A stretch of 64,000 nucleotides of DNA from an uncultured Prevotella sp. (GCA_905236755.1 CAJOCR010000012.1:1-64000), one strand, 5' to 3'; positions 1 through 8,799 are shown, counted from the first letter of the stretch. Notes: generated from the letters alone by a model not told the origin. Made by a program: numbers and translations.

Positions 1-50
1 AAAAAGTAAAAGAGTAAACTCCTAACTCCTATCTTCTAACTCCTAACTTT
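1..50. repeat. dispersed T/C-rich low-complexity repeat, copy 1
   Basis: A run of GTAAAAGAGTAAA followed by several variants of CTCCTAACT. A close copy with the same order of words lies at 46346-46423, so this is a dispersed intergenic sequence rather than chance low complexity. The rest of 51-517 holds a possible small ORF, a leftward promoter and the ftsZ promoter, with AT-rich DNA between them. Confidence 0.5.
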
Positions 51-108
51 ATTGTTGTCTGTCTCAGAACGCTTCCTCTTATTGTAGTAAAAAGTGTAAA
101 CTTATCTA

Positions 109-201
109 TCATTTTATTGACGAGTTCGTTTCTTTTACCCAGATGAGATTACTCCCATCCGCTTCTTGTACTACGTATTCTGTTTTATGTAATCTTTTCA
201 A
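109..201 (-). CDS. possible 30-residue small protein
   Basis: A short open frame from a TTG start, too small for ordinary gene calling. It reads LKRLHKTEYVVQEADG and ends in VKETNSSIK, a composition that looks like protein rather than noise. It lies about 70 bases downstream of a good leftward Bacteroidetes promoter (274-304) on the same strand, and no longer frame is available in that transcript inside the window. A small hairpin (AACCA/TGGTT) precedes it. No ATG and no clear Shine-Dalgarno are seen, so it could equally be leader sequence for a gene beyond the left edge. Family not recognised. Confidence 0.25.
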   Translation of the reverse strand: MKRLHKTEYVVQEADGSNLIWVKETNSSIK

Positions 202-273
202 AGAATTAATCTCTTACGAAATCTAAACCACACTTGGTTTATTATCTTGCTCCCGTGTTTTCGAAAGCGAGTG

Positions 274-304
274 CAAAGGTAGTACATTTTTTGATACCAC
301 CAAA
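274..304 (-). promoter_or_regulatory. leftward Bacteroidetes-type promoter
   Basis: On the minus strand TTTG (301-304), 19 bases, then TACCTTTG (274-281), an exact match to the Bacteroidetes -33/-7 consensus. It faces away from ftsZ and would transcribe the small ORF at 109-201 or a gene left of the window. Confidence 0.6.
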
Positions 305-517
305 ACTTTTTGCAGATATTTTTTCAAAAAACTAATATTTTTCTTTTCAATTGACATAAATCAAGTAAAAACGCCCCATATATATGGCGATTATAGACAA
401 AGTTATAAACTTACAAAAATAAAAACCTTGCCAACTCAAAAAATGATCTTCATTTTTCTGCTACAAAACACCTTATATAATTATAAAATTAGCTATCTTT
501 GCGAAAAACATAAAAAC

Positions 518-1840
518 ATGGAAGATTTTAAAGCTCAAAGCAACGATATTGGACCAATAATTGATTTTGGTCCTATTGAAGATAAGTCAAAAGACATAAT
601 AAAAGTAATTGGTGTTGGCGGTGGAGGATGCAACGCTGTTAATAACATGTTCAACGAAGGAATAGCAAGTGTTACCTTCGCTGTAATAAACACAGATAGC
701 AAGGCTTTAAAAAGTTCGCCTGTTACTGTAAAAGTTCCTATCGGAGATACAGGACTGGGTGCTGGTGCAAACCCTGAGGTTGGTAAAGAAGCAGCCAAGA
801 TGAGCATTGACCAGATACATCGATTACTTGATGATGGAACAAAAATGTGCTTTGTTACTGCCGGTATGGGTGGTGGCACTGGTACAGGAGCAGCCCCAGT
901 AATTGCAGGCGAAGCCAAAAGCATGGGTATCCTCACCATTGGTATCGTCACCATTCCTTTTTATTTTGAAAAACGCAAAAAGATAATAAAGGCATTACAA
1001 GGTGTTGAAGAACTGCGAAAGAATGTAGATGCTCTCCTTATTATAAATAATGAGAGAATCAGCGACATATATTCCGACTCAGAGGTAACAGTAAAAGAAG
1101 CCTTCAAACGTGCCGACCAAATTCTTTGTGACGCAACAAAGTCTATTTCAGAACTAATAACTGTTGAAGGCGATATTAATCTTGACTTCAAAGATGTAGA
1201 AACAACATTACGTGGAGGTGGTGGAGCCATCATGGCTATAGGACGAGGCGAAGGCGAGCATCGTGTGGAGAAGGCCGTTATTGACGCATTAGACTCACCC
1301 CTACTCTATGGAAGCGATTTGGATTCTGCAACAAGAATCTTGTTCAACATATACACAAGCAAAGATCATTCTTTGCGAGTAAGAGAAATGAATGACATTG
1401 ATGAGTTTATGGACAAGCTAAATCCAAACATTGATGTCATTTGGGGTGTCAGCGATGATGATTCTCTTGGTGAAGCAGCAAAGGTAACTATCCTCGCGAC
1501 AGGTTTTGAAGATAAGTTTTCTCCTAAGTTCTCATTAAAAGACAACGAAGCCTACGTTGAAAAACTCATCGAGCAACTCTATCGTCCATATAAGAAAAAT
1601 GACTATTTTAAAGATGAAGATGATGACTCTACGAAAGAGAATACAACTACTGAAGTAAAAGATCAATCAATCGATGGCATTGAGGTTACCATAACCACCA
1701 ACACCCCAACAGAGTCAGCACCTTCTCCAACACCAACACCTGTTCCAACTCCAGAACCAGAAAAGCCAAAGCGCCCAAGTTTTGTGGAACGAGCAAAAAT
1801 GATTTTGAACAAACTGGGAGAACTGACAGAAGAACCCTAA
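518..1840 (+). CDS. ftsZ: cell division protein FtsZ
   Basis: Tubulin-like GTPase that polymerises into the division ring at midcell. The glycine-rich nucleotide loop is at about residues 33-37 and the tubulin signature GGGTGTG at about 118-124; NNERISD, RADQ and the GGGGAIMAIGRG segment follow. The GTPase core runs to about residue 350, followed by an acidic linker and a Pro/Thr-rich stretch (TPTPTPVPTPEPEKP) before a short helical tail. The ATG at 518 is chosen over an upstream in-frame start at 428 because family homology begins here and a TATCTTTG -7 box (494-501) lies just upstream, leaving a very short leader. No ftsA or ftsQ lies immediately upstream (517 bases without such a gene), so the gene is apparently separated from the usual division cluster, or its neighbours are lost. 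It ends at a hairpin shared with the converging cyclophilin gene. Confidence 0.95.
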   Translation: MEDFKAQSNDIGPIIDFGPIEDKSKDIIKVIGVGGGGCNAVNNMFNEGIASVTFAVINTDSKALKSSPVTVKVPIGDTGLGAGANPEVGKEAAKMSIDQIHRLLDDGTKMCFVTAGMGGGTGTGAAPVIAGEAKSMGILTIGIVTIPFYFEKRKKIIKALQGVEELRKNVDALLIINNERISDIYSDSEVTVKEAFKRADQILCDATKSISELITVEGDINLDFKDVETTLRGGGGAIMAIGRGEGEHRVEKAVIDALDSPLLYGSDLDSATRILFNIYTSKDHSLRVREMNDIDEFMDKLNPNIDVIWGVSDDDSLGEAAKVTILATGFEDKFSPKFSLKDNEAYVEKLIEQLYRPYKKNDYFKDEDDDSTKENTTTEVKDQSIDGIEVTITTNTPTESAPSPTPTPVPTPEPEKPKRPSFVERAKMILNKLGELTEEP

Positions 1841-1853
1841 TTGTATAAAAGAT

Positions 1854-1895
1854 AAAGGCAGCTGCTATCAATAAGCAACTGCCTTTATTATTTTT
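1854..1895. terminator. bidirectional hairpin terminator
   Basis: AAAGGCAGCTGCT (1854-1866) pairs with AGCAACTGCCTTT (1874-1886), with one mismatch, and T-rich flanks follow. It sits between the converging ftsZ and cyclophilin genes and overlaps the last codons of the latter. Confidence 0.8.
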
Positions 1896-2551
1896 ACATC
1901 CTCCACAGGACGATTATTACTGTCTGTTTCTACAGCCTGGATTTTCTGAACAACATCAAGTCCTTCTATCACTTCGCCAAAAACAGTATATTGTCCGTCA
2001 AGATGTGGCGTTCCACCATGTATCTTGTAATATTCCCTAACTTCAGGTGTAAGCTTTACTTTTCCATGTGTGGCTCTATCAATACGATCTTCAACAGCAT
2101 CAAGCATGTCGTCATTAAACCTGCGTCCCCACACAATATAAAACTGACTTGCAGAAGAATCATAGTTTGGATTAACATCATCACCCTCACGCGCAGCAGC
2201 CAAAGCACCTCGCTTATGGAAATATTTTGGGAACACTATTTCTGCAGGAATAACATAATCAGGTGAATATTCTCCTAACAATTTTCCCTGTGGAGCATGA
2301 CGAGAGGTTGAATCACCACTCTGAATCATGAAATTACTAATAACACGATGCCACAAATTTCCATCATAATATCCCTCCTTCACAAGCTTCAGGAAGTTAT
2401 CACGATGCTTTGGTGTCTCATTATACAAGACAACACGTATATCACCCATCGAAGTTGTAAACAGAACTTCATGCTGTTTCTCAACGCCTGACTGAGCAAA
2501 AGCACCAACCGACGCCATAATTATTAATAATGTGAAGAGTAGTTTTTTCAT
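1868..2551 (-). CDS. secreted cyclophilin-type peptidyl-prolyl isomerase
   Basis: Catalyses cis-trans isomerisation of peptidyl-prolyl bonds, probably in the periplasm. A signal peptide (MKKLLFTLLIIMASVGAFAQ) leads into a cyclophilin fold: TTSMGDIRVVLYNETPKHRDNFLKL, the active-site region LWHRVISNFMIQSGD, FYIVWG, and YTVFGEVIEGLDVVQKIQ near the C-terminus. An insertion of roughly 50 residues between the active-site segment and FYIVWG is usual for bacteroidal members. Start at 2551 rather than the longer frame at 2575, because the -7 box TATCTTTG (2573-2580) overlaps the longer start and the signal peptide begins at 2551. Single-gene transcript converging on ftsZ. Confidence 0.9.
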   Translation of the reverse strand: MKKLLFTLLIIMASVGAFAQSGVEKQHEVLFTTSMGDIRVVLYNETPKHRDNFLKLVKEGYYDGNLWHRVISNFMIQSGDSTSRHAPQGKLLGEYSPDYVIPAEIVFPKYFHKRGALAAAREGDDVNPNYDSSASQFYIVWGRRFNDDMLDAVEDRIDRATHGKVKLTPEVREYYKIHGGTPHLDGQYTVFGEVIEGLDVVQKIQAVETDSNNRPVEDVKIIKAVAY

Positions 2552-2616
2552 ATCTATATTATTTTCCTGTTGCAAAGATAATGTTTTTTATATAACAAAT
2601 AGCATATATCATCACA

Positions 2617-2986
2617 TTACTTCTGCTCTATCATTGATTCACGCTTGATATTATGATCATAGTCTATATATCCTCCAAAACCATATAGAGTCTTTATTTG
2701 AAATGCCTCAAGCAACACCTTAAGATTAAGAGATTCTGGGGTACAACAAAAAATGCGGTCCGCATACAAATCAGTATAGCAATTATCACATACTGCCTCG
2801 TAGCTATTGGCCAATATAACATGAAATTGGGGCACTCAACTTATGACGTCTTGTAGATTCTTAGCATATAACTGACATACAAAACTCATTTGCAAGACCT
2901 GTTCGATAAGGCTAATTTCAACGATATAATAGAACACGATTATCCTCTTTTTGAAGGACAAATTGATTAATATTTAATTCGTCCAT
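2617..2986 (-). pseudogene. decayed gene of unknown family
   Basis: Three consecutive minus-strand segments look like one broken protein of about 120 residues. The first starts at an ATG at 2984-2986 (MDELNINQFVLQKEDNRVLL) and hits a stop. The reading continues in another frame with EISLIEQVLQMSFVCQLYAK and reaches a TGA just before 2835. The third, in the same frame as the second, reads NSYEAVCDNCYTDLYADRIF and KTLYGFGGYIDYDHNIKRES to a stop at 2617. One frameshift plus one nonsense change would restore the frame. Family not recognised. The last segment alone is a 72-codon GTG-start ORF that a gene caller might report as intact. Confidence 0.35.
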
Positions 2987-3069
2987 TTTTTATTGGACAC
3001 TAATGAAGTATTTAAAAAAAAACTATCACCTATCAATGAACATTGCTTATCTGGCTCATAATTAAACTC

Positions 3070-3228
3070 TCCAAAGCAGCCTTAAGCAGCCTATAACCAG
3101 CCAACAGGCAGCCACATAGCAGCCTCAAGCAGCCATAAGGTAGCCTTAGGTAGCCTTATTATGGCTACCCATAGGCTGCCTAAGGCTGGTATATAGGAGG
3201 TTGTAAGGAGGTTATAAGGAGGTTGTGC
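3070..3228. repeat. array of 10-11 bp direct and inverted units
   Basis: About eight units built on AGCAGCCT/GGTAGCCT at a 10-12 bp period (3074-3160) are followed by three inverted copies (GGCTACC, GGCTGCC, AGGCTGG; to 3189). Then come three exact-period 11-mers beginning GGAGGTT (3196-3206, 3207-3217, 3218-3228). The direct and inverted halves could fold into a hairpin. No ORF explains it. The flanks (2987-3069 and 3229-3389) hold AT-rich DNA and a small palindrome near 3285 (CGCACGAAGTGCG). Confidence 0.7.
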
Positions 3229-3389
3229 AAATTAAGAAATAGGCAAAAATTGAATAAATTTATAATTGAACAACTCAACATCGCACGAAGTGCGACTAAT
3301 TACTTCCTTCGGCTCAACTTTTTTTTATTATCTTTTCGACTAAAGTCGAGAAGTTACGCCCACTCGGCATAAAAAATAAACGAGTTTAT

Positions 3390-3420
3390 TTTGTTCTGCA
3401 CTCGTTTTTGCGTAACTTTG
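3390..3420 (+). promoter_or_regulatory. promoter of trmB-mrp
   Basis: TTTG (3390-3393), 19-base spacer, TAACTTTG (3413-3420): an exact Bacteroidetes -33/-7 pair. Initiation would fall near 3427, about 18 bases before the trmB ATG. Confidence 0.75.
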
Positions 3421-3444
3421 CAACCTCAAAGAATTCAAAACATT

Positions 3445-4215
3445 ATGGGCAAAGGTAAATTAGCAAAATTCGCAGAAATGGAAACATTCAAGAATGTATT
3501 CCAGTATCCTTTTTCAGTAGTAGATAATGTGCCTTTTGAAATGAAGGGCCATTGGCATGAAGAGTATTTTCATAACGACAACCCTATTGTACTTGAGTTG
3601 GGCTGTGGAAAAGGAGAATATACTGTTGAACTTGGCAAGCTATACCCAAATGTAAACTTTATCGGTGTTGACATTAAAGGAGCTCGTATGTGGACAGGTG
3701 CCAAGCAAGCACTTGAAGCTGGTCTTGAGAACGTTGCCTTCCTTCGTACAAACATTGAAATCATTGATCGTTTCTTTGCAGAGAACGAAGTACAGGAGAT
3801 ATGGCTTACATTCTCTGACCCTCAAATGAAAAATGCCCGTAAGCGTCTGACAAGTACATTCTTTATGAATCGTTATCGTCATTTCCTTGTTAATAATGGC
3901 ATTATTCATCTGAAGACAGACTCTAACTTCCTTTACACCTATACGGATTACATGGTGAAGAAAAACTCTCTTCCTGTAATCTTCCAAACACAAGACCTCT
4001 ATCACACAGTAGGTATTGATGAGGAAACAAAGAAAATCCTTTCTATTCAGACATATTACGAAAGCATGTGGATAGAAAGAGGTTTGAACATTAAGTACTT
4101 GAAATTCAATCTTCCTGCCGAAGGCGAGTTACATGAGCCTGAAGTAGATATTCCACTTGACGAATACAGAAGCTACCACCGTAGCAAGAGAAGTAGCAAA
4201 GATACAGGAAGATAA
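3445..4215 (+). CDS. trmB: tRNA (guanine-N7-)-methyltransferase
   Basis: Transfers a methyl group from S-adenosylmethionine to N7 of G46 in tRNA variable loops. SAM-binding motif I is [15 protein letters not shown], followed by [13 protein letters not shown]. The family signature [19 protein letters not shown] (the usual PDPW region reads SDPQ) and the C-terminal LKTDSNFLY segment are present. The 256-residue length is usual. The ATG at 3445 is chosen because the longer frame from 3391 starts inside the promoter. It is followed 13 bases later by the Mrp-type ATPase gene, so the two are probably co-transcribed. Confidence 0.92.
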   Translation: MGKGKLAKFAEMETFKNVFQYPFSVVDNVPFEMKGHWHEEYFHNDNPIVLELGCGKGEYTVELGKLYPNVNFIGVDIKGARMWTGAKQALEAGLENVAFLRTNIEIIDRFFAENEVQEIWLTFSDPQMKNARKRLTSTFFMNRYRHFLVNNGIIHLKTDSNFLYTYTDYMVKKNSLPVIFQTQDLYHTVGIDEETKKILSIQTYYESMWIERGLNIKYLKFNLPAEGELHEPEVDIPLDEYRSYHRSKRSSKDTGR

Positions 4216-4228
4216 AATAAAAAGAATT

Positions 4229-5329
4229 ATGACTCTATATCCAAAACTTATCACTGATGCACTGGCTACAGTAATCTATCCAGGCACCAAAAAGAATTTG
4301 ATTGAAAGCGAAATGCTTGCCGATGATGTCCGTATAGACGGCATGAAGGTTTCATTTACTCTGATATTTCCACGTGATACAGACCCATTTATGAAATCAA
4401 CTCTTAAATCGGCAGAGGCAGCTATTCACTACAATATCTCTAATGATGTAGAAGTAAGCATTTCTACTGAATTCAAGTCTGCTCCACGCCCTGAGGTAGG
4501 CAAACTTCTTCCAGAAGTAAAGAATATCATTGCTGTCAGTTCAGGTAAAGGTGGTGTAGGTAAGAGTACTGTTTCTGCAAACCTTGCCATTGCATTAGCA
4601 AAACTTGGCTATAAGGTTGGTCTGCTTGATACTGATATCTTCGGTCCTTCTATGCCTAAGATGTTTGGTGTTGAGGAAGAGCGTCCTTGTGCTGTAAGAA
4701 AAGACAACAGAGACCTCATTGAGCCTATAGAGAAATATGGTGTAAAACTCCTTTCTATTGGTTTCTTCATTGATCCATCTAAGGCAACACTATGGCGAGG
4801 CGGTATGGCAACATCAGCCTTGAAACAGCTTATTGCTGATGCCGACTGGGGCGATCTTGACTATTTCATTCTTGACACCCCTCCAGGCACAAGCGACATT
4901 CACCTTACATTGCTTCAGACACTCGCTATCACAGGTGCGGTAATAGTAAGTACACCACAGAACGTAGCTCTTGCTGATGCACGAAAAGGTATTGACATGT
5001 ACACCAACGATAAGGTAAACGTACCTATCCTTGGTCTTGTAGAGAACATGGCATATTTCACACCTAAGGAACTTCCTGAAAACAAATACTATATTTTCGG
5101 AAAAGACGGATGCAAGAATCTTGCTGCCGAAATGGGATGTCCACTATTGGCACAAATACCTATAGTACAAGGGATATGCGAGGGTGGCGATTCTGGAGAA
5201 CCTGCTGCTACAAAGCCTGACACCATTACAGGACGTTCATTCCTGAATCTTGCGCAAGCTGTAGTAACAGTAGTTAATCGACGCAATAAAGAGCGCCCAA
5301 AAACAAAAATCGTTGACGTAAAGAAGTAA
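4229..5329 (+). CDS. mrp: Mrp/ApbC-family iron-sulfur cluster carrier ATPase
   Basis: Cytosolic P-loop ATPase thought to carry [4Fe-4S] clusters to apo-proteins. The N-terminal domain (about residues 1-90) matches the MIP18/DUF59-like module common in Mrp. The deviant Walker A, SSGKGGVGKST, lies near residue 105, followed by DTDIFGPSMPKMFG, WRGGMATSALKQL and DYFILDTPPGTSDIHLT. The paired CxxC cysteines of eukaryotic NBP35 C-termini are not obvious, as is usual in short bacterial forms. Start at 4229: the longer frame from 4157 overlaps trmB. A strong hairpin follows directly. Confidence 0.92.
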   Translation: MTLYPKLITDALATVIYPGTKKNLIESEMLADDVRIDGMKVSFTLIFPRDTDPFMKSTLKSAEAAIHYNISNDVEVSISTEFKSAPRPEVGKLLPEVKNIIAVSSGKGGVGKSTVSANLAIALAKLGYKVGLLDTDIFGPSMPKMFGVEEERPCAVRKDNRDLIEPIEKYGVKLLSIGFFIDPSKATLWRGGMATSALKQLIADADWGDLDYFILDTPPGTSDIHLTLLQTLAITGAVIVSTPQNVALADARKGIDMYTNDKVNVPILGLVENMAYFTPKELPENKYYIFGKDGCKNLAAEMGCPLLAQIPIVQGICEGGDSGEPAATKPDTITGRSFLNLAQAVVTVVNRRNKERPKTKIVDVKK

Positions 5330-5335
5330 ATAAAA

Positions 5336-5364
5336 AAAGGATCACCTTTATTGGTGGTCCTTTT
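5336..5364. terminator. hairpin terminator, bidirectional
   Basis: AAAGGATCACC (5336-5346), six-base loop, GGTGGTCCTTT (5353-5363), flanked by A-run and T-run. It serves mrp and, on the other strand, the end of the exporter operon, whose last codons it overlaps. Confidence 0.8.
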
Positions 5365-6628
5365 CTATTTTTCTCTTTTCTTCGGCAGCTTCATGAGCTG
5401 TCAGTTTCAGTCTTCTAACATTCTCTATTGCATGTGCTCTGGTTGAATTAATCTGATAACGATAAACCACACAGGTCAACAAGAAATAAACAAGAGTCTG
5501 TATCCATAATGCCTGGAACTGAGGTTCTATATCAGATAAAGAGGCTCCCATACTACTGATACCTAGAAAACCTCTCACACCATAAGTAGAAGGGAACAAC
5601 ATAGCTATTCCTTGCCATATACCTGGTATATTACTCTGTGGCCACGACACACCCGTCATAAACAATAATGGCACGGAAGTAAATACAACCAGTAAGAACA
5701 CATTCTCACGATATCTAACAAGACATGACAGAGCCATACCAAAGAATATACATGATAGCACGTATGGAACTAAAAGACCTATCAATGTCGTTGCCATTGC
5801 CATTGAGGTAAAACTGAAGAAACGCGGAACGCATACTGCAAGGTATGTGGCCAAAACAGAATATATCATGAAATAGCACAAGCCCTTTCCTAACACAATT
5901 CTGAAAATACCATTATAATGGCGACTTATAGGAATAAGGTCTTTATAACGGTTGTTTTCTCGAGCAGTACCTGCCGACAAGCCAATACCCAAAAGCAATG
6001 TTTGCTGAATAATCAGAATGAGCACACCTGGAAGAATAGCATTTCCATATCCTCCAGTAGCATTGAATATTGGCACTTCGTCAAAGTCCAAAGGTTGAGT
6101 GGTTACCTCATCCTCACGATCAGTATAGTTCTTTGAAGCACTTATTTGGATATCCTTGTTTATCTCGCCAGCAACAGCCATTGTAGTTTGATAAACAGCC
6201 TTATATGTCAGCATCAAGCTCATATCGCAATAAACGCTCACATGCGACTGTTCACCACGAAATAACTTCTTGTCAAAATCAGCAGGGAAATAGATTACAC
6301 CATGAACAACCTGACGGCCTACAAGCTCCTTTGCCTCATCCAGATTATTACTATAGTATGCCACCTTAACATCAGGACTTGCATCAACCTGCCTGATAAA
6401 CGATCTACTGGTACTACTATGTGAATAATCAACAACAGCCACAGGAACATCTCTAACCACCTCGTTATTGTATATCCAAGAATAAAGCAAAGGGTATAGC
6501 AATGGTACCAAGACAAAGAAGATAAGCATACCTTCATCAGTTATTGTATTGCGCATCTCCTTAGCCCAGATATAGCACATATCCGAGATACCTTGTTTTA
6601 TCTGATACAATAAACTATCTTTTTCCAT
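5348..6628 (-). CDS. ABC-2 type transporter permease (distal copy)
   Basis: Inner-membrane permease of the ABC-2/YhhJ type. One membrane helix near residues 35-50 (MLIFFVLVPLLYPLLYSWIY) is followed by a large periplasmic domain (VPVAVVDYSHSSTSRSFIRQ, about residues 60-200) and then five hydrophobic segments from about residue 215 to 390. The closing segment is charged and cytoplasmic (HEAAEEKRKIEKDHQ). It starts three bases after the stop of a paralogous permease gene, as the last gene of a five-gene operon. By analogy with HlyD-type export systems it would form a heteromeric channel with that paralogue. Substrate unknown. No ATPase gene lies in the operon. Confidence 0.85.
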   Translation of the reverse strand: MEKDSLLYQIKQGISDMCYIWAKEMRNTITDEGMLIFFVLVPLLYPLLYSWIYNNEVVRDVPVAVVDYSHSSTSRSFIRQVDASPDVKVAYYSNNLDEAKELVGRQVVHGVIYFPADFDKKLFRGEQSHVSVYCDMSLMLTYKAVYQTTMAVAGEINKDIQISASKNYTDREDEVTTQPLDFDEVPIFNATGGYGNAILPGVLILIIQQTLLLGIGLSAGTARENNRYKDLIPISRHYNGIFRIVLGKGLCYFMIYSVLATYLAVCVPRFFSFTSMAMATTLIGLLVPYVLSCIFFGMALSCLVRYRENVFLLVVFTSVPLLFMTGVSWPQSNIPGIWQGIAMLFPSTYGVRGFLGISSMGASLSDIEPQFQALWIQTLVYFLLTCVVYRYQINSTRAHAIENVRRLKLTAHEAAEEKRKIEKDHQ

Positions 6629-6631
6629 TGT

Positions 6632-7795
6632 TTATGGCATATAAATATATTTCAGCATGGCTGTCTTAATATGGCGCACCGAAAGAATAGGAAGTGCAGC
6701 AAACAGTATCAATGCACCAAAATGCAAAGCAGCATAATGCATTGGATAACCATTAAAGATAGTCATCTGATAAATCATATAGTAATGGCGCAAAGGGAAC
6801 AAATTTCCCAATGCCACAAGAACACTATCCATTGCAAAAAGAGGATAAGTAGCTCCACATACAGACAAACTCAACACCGCCCACAGAGAACACACACTCA
6901 TTGACATTCTTAAAGAAGGCATAAGGCCAAACACAAAAATACCAAAGCCTTGTGCTGATACTACAGCAAGAAAACCCAAAAGCAATATTGGAACAATACC
7001 TCCAGAATGTGGGAAGCCTAATACATAATAGATATAAAACTCGAAAGCATAAAAGATTGTCAGAAAGATAACAAAATGTGGCAATATCTTTCCCAATACT
7101 GCAACATGAACATTATTATCTGCCAACTTCATCCATTCACGTGAACGCTTAAACTTCAATTCTGTTCCTATAGAATAAGGAGTGAGCAAGAATATAAAAA
7201 GCATCAACACTCCGGGAATCATTACAGTACTGAGATACACATTGTAGTTTGCCCATGGATTGGCTATCATGTGCGCATCAACAGCAATAGGTTGAAGAAA
7301 CGTTCTTATCTCGTTATCTGTCTTGCCAAGTGCCGACAACTTCGCCATTCCTACTCCCGCAGAGCCCAATGTTGATATTGTCTTTAGGTCTTTGAAGGTA
7401 TTACCTCCTGCAAGCAATGTAACATTACTATAATAGAATGATATCTTTGGACGAGAGCCATTTATCAAACCATTTGTTGTGCCCTTGGGAATAAGCAAGA
7501 AAGCATAAATCTCACCTTTCTGTATAGCATCACGAGCCTGATTCATATTTTCGTAAGAATCAACTACATGACTTGTTTGAAAAGCGTCAAGTTGACGAAT
7601 AAGTTTACGAGTTGTTGACGTATTATCCTGGTCAACAACACCAATAGGCATATCAACAGGTTGACCATCATCTAAGAGCGAGGTAAAGAAAAACATAACA
7701 ATCAAAGGAAACACAACCATACAAAACAAATATATAGGGTTGTGCAGCATGATTTCACATTCTCTAATCGCAATATGATATATACGCTTTAACAT
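6632..7795 (-). CDS. ABC-2 type transporter permease (proximal copy)
   Basis: Paralogue of the downstream permease with the same plan: N-terminal helix (IYLFCMVVFPLIVMFFFTSLL), periplasmic domain carrying IGVVDQDNTSTTRKLIRQLD, then multiple membrane segments from about residue 185 to the end. The matching xVVDxxxxSTxRxxIRQ motif in both copies shows shared ancestry. Seventeen bases separate it from the HlyD gene upstream. Inference: with the HlyD and TolC partners it exports a substrate across both membranes. Confidence 0.87.
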   Translation of the reverse strand: MLKRIYHIAIRECEIMLHNPIYLFCMVVFPLIVMFFFTSLLDDGQPVDMPIGVVDQDNTSTTRKLIRQLDAFQTSHVVDSYENMNQARDAIQKGEIYAFLLIPKGTTNGLINGSRPKISFYYSNVTLLAGGNTFKDLKTISTLGSAGVGMAKLSALGKTDNEIRTFLQPIAVDAHMIANPWANYNVYLSTVMIPGVLMLFIFLLTPYSIGTELKFKRSREWMKLADNNVHVAVLGKILPHFVIFLTIFYAFEFYIYYVLGFPHSGGIVPILLLGFLAVVSAQGFGIFVFGLMPSLRMSMSVCSLWAVLSLSVCGATYPLFAMDSVLVALGNLFPLRHYYMIYQMTIFNGYPMHYAALHFGALILFAALPILSVRHIKTAMLKYIYMP

Positions 7796-7812
7796 TCTAA
7801 ATATGTAGAATA

Positions 7813-8799
7813 TTATTTCTTATAAATCAAACTCATTCCAGGGCGCAAGCCATCAATCTTGGTAACAGGGCGAGCCTTAACTTCGAAGGTCTTAAGATCA
7901 TATTGACCTGTAGTCTTTGTAGCCTTCCACACTGCAAAACTTCCTTCATCCTTAATGCTATACACCTTCATCTTAATATCCTTATTAAAGGCTGGAGAGA
8001 AAGCTGTGAAGGTATCACCTGTCTTAAGACCATTCAACTGATCCTCGCGTACATTGAATGTTCCCCACATGTCACTCAAAATAGAGATACTCATAATAGG
8101 AGAACCAATGCCTACCAACTCGCCTACCTTAGGATATACAGAACTTACTTCACCCTCAACCTGAGCTACCTGAACTGTTTCTTTGAGCAGACTGCTAACA
8201 ACCTTAACAGCACTCTTGGCAGCCAAAGCATTATTAGCTGCAATCTGCTTTTCCTGAGTACGTGCGCCATTGTTAGCCATATCATATTGACTCTTAGCAG
8301 CCTTCACCTGAGCTTCGGCTGCTTTAAATGCAGCATATACCTCATCACGTTTCTGACCACTTATAACACCTTCGTCATAAAGATGCTGCATACGTGTATA
8401 TGATTTCTTAGCAATCTCCTCAGCAGCAAGTGCCTGCTGCCACAACTGATAAGCACCTTGAATCTGTTCCTTTCGTGCACCAGCATCAGTAAGACTCTCT
8501 ACTGCCTTTGCTGCTTCACCTGTTGCTTGAACAACCTGCTTTTGAGCATCTACTTCAGGTGCTTCAAGAATAGCAAGAGTGTCTCCCACCTTCACATAGT
8601 CCCCTTCCTTAACACGAAGTTCAACTATACGCCCTGGCAGTTTACAAGAAACTCTGTACTCTGAAACCTCTACCTGTCCTTGAATTATTTCTTCATCTCT
8701 TCCCAAAGAGAAGAAACCAATAATACCTACAATTACCACTACTGCTATGAAACCCATCACAGCCAATAGAATGTTGTTATGTTGTGTTTTAGCTGACAT
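7813..8799 (-). CDS. HlyD-family periplasmic adaptor
   Basis: Membrane-fusion protein linking an inner-membrane transporter to a TolC channel. One N-terminal membrane anchor (LLAVMGFIAVVVIVGIIGFF), a biotinyl-lipoyl-like half (GRIVELRVKEGDYVKVGDTLAIL), a long alpha-hairpin rich in Ala/Gln/Lys (about residues 75-190), and a beta-barrel half (SSVYPKVGELVGIGSPIMSI). 328 residues is usual. It lies between the TolC gene (37 bases upstream) and the two permeases, in an EmrA/YhiI-like order. Confidence 0.9.
   Translation of the reverse strand: MSAKTQHNNILLAVMGFIAVVVIVGIIGFFSLGRDEEIIQGQVEVSEYRVSCKLPGRIVELRVKEGDYVKVGDTLAILEAPEVDAQKQVVQATGEAAKAVESLTDAGARKEQIQGAYQLWQQALAAEEIAKKSYTRMQHLYDEGVISGQKRDEVYAAFKAAEAQVKAAKSQYDMANNGARTQEKQIAANNALAAKSAVKVVSSLLKETVQVAQVEGEVSSVYPKVGELVGIGSPIMSISILSDMWGTFNVREDQLNGLKTGDTFTAFSPAFNKDIKMKVYSIKDEGSFAVWKATKTTGQYDLKTFEVKARPVTKIDGLRPGMSLIYKK

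Noticed and set aside
7903..8403. 166-codon ORF on the plus strand
   Set aside because: Antisense shadow of the HlyD-family adaptor gene; no domain and no promoter.
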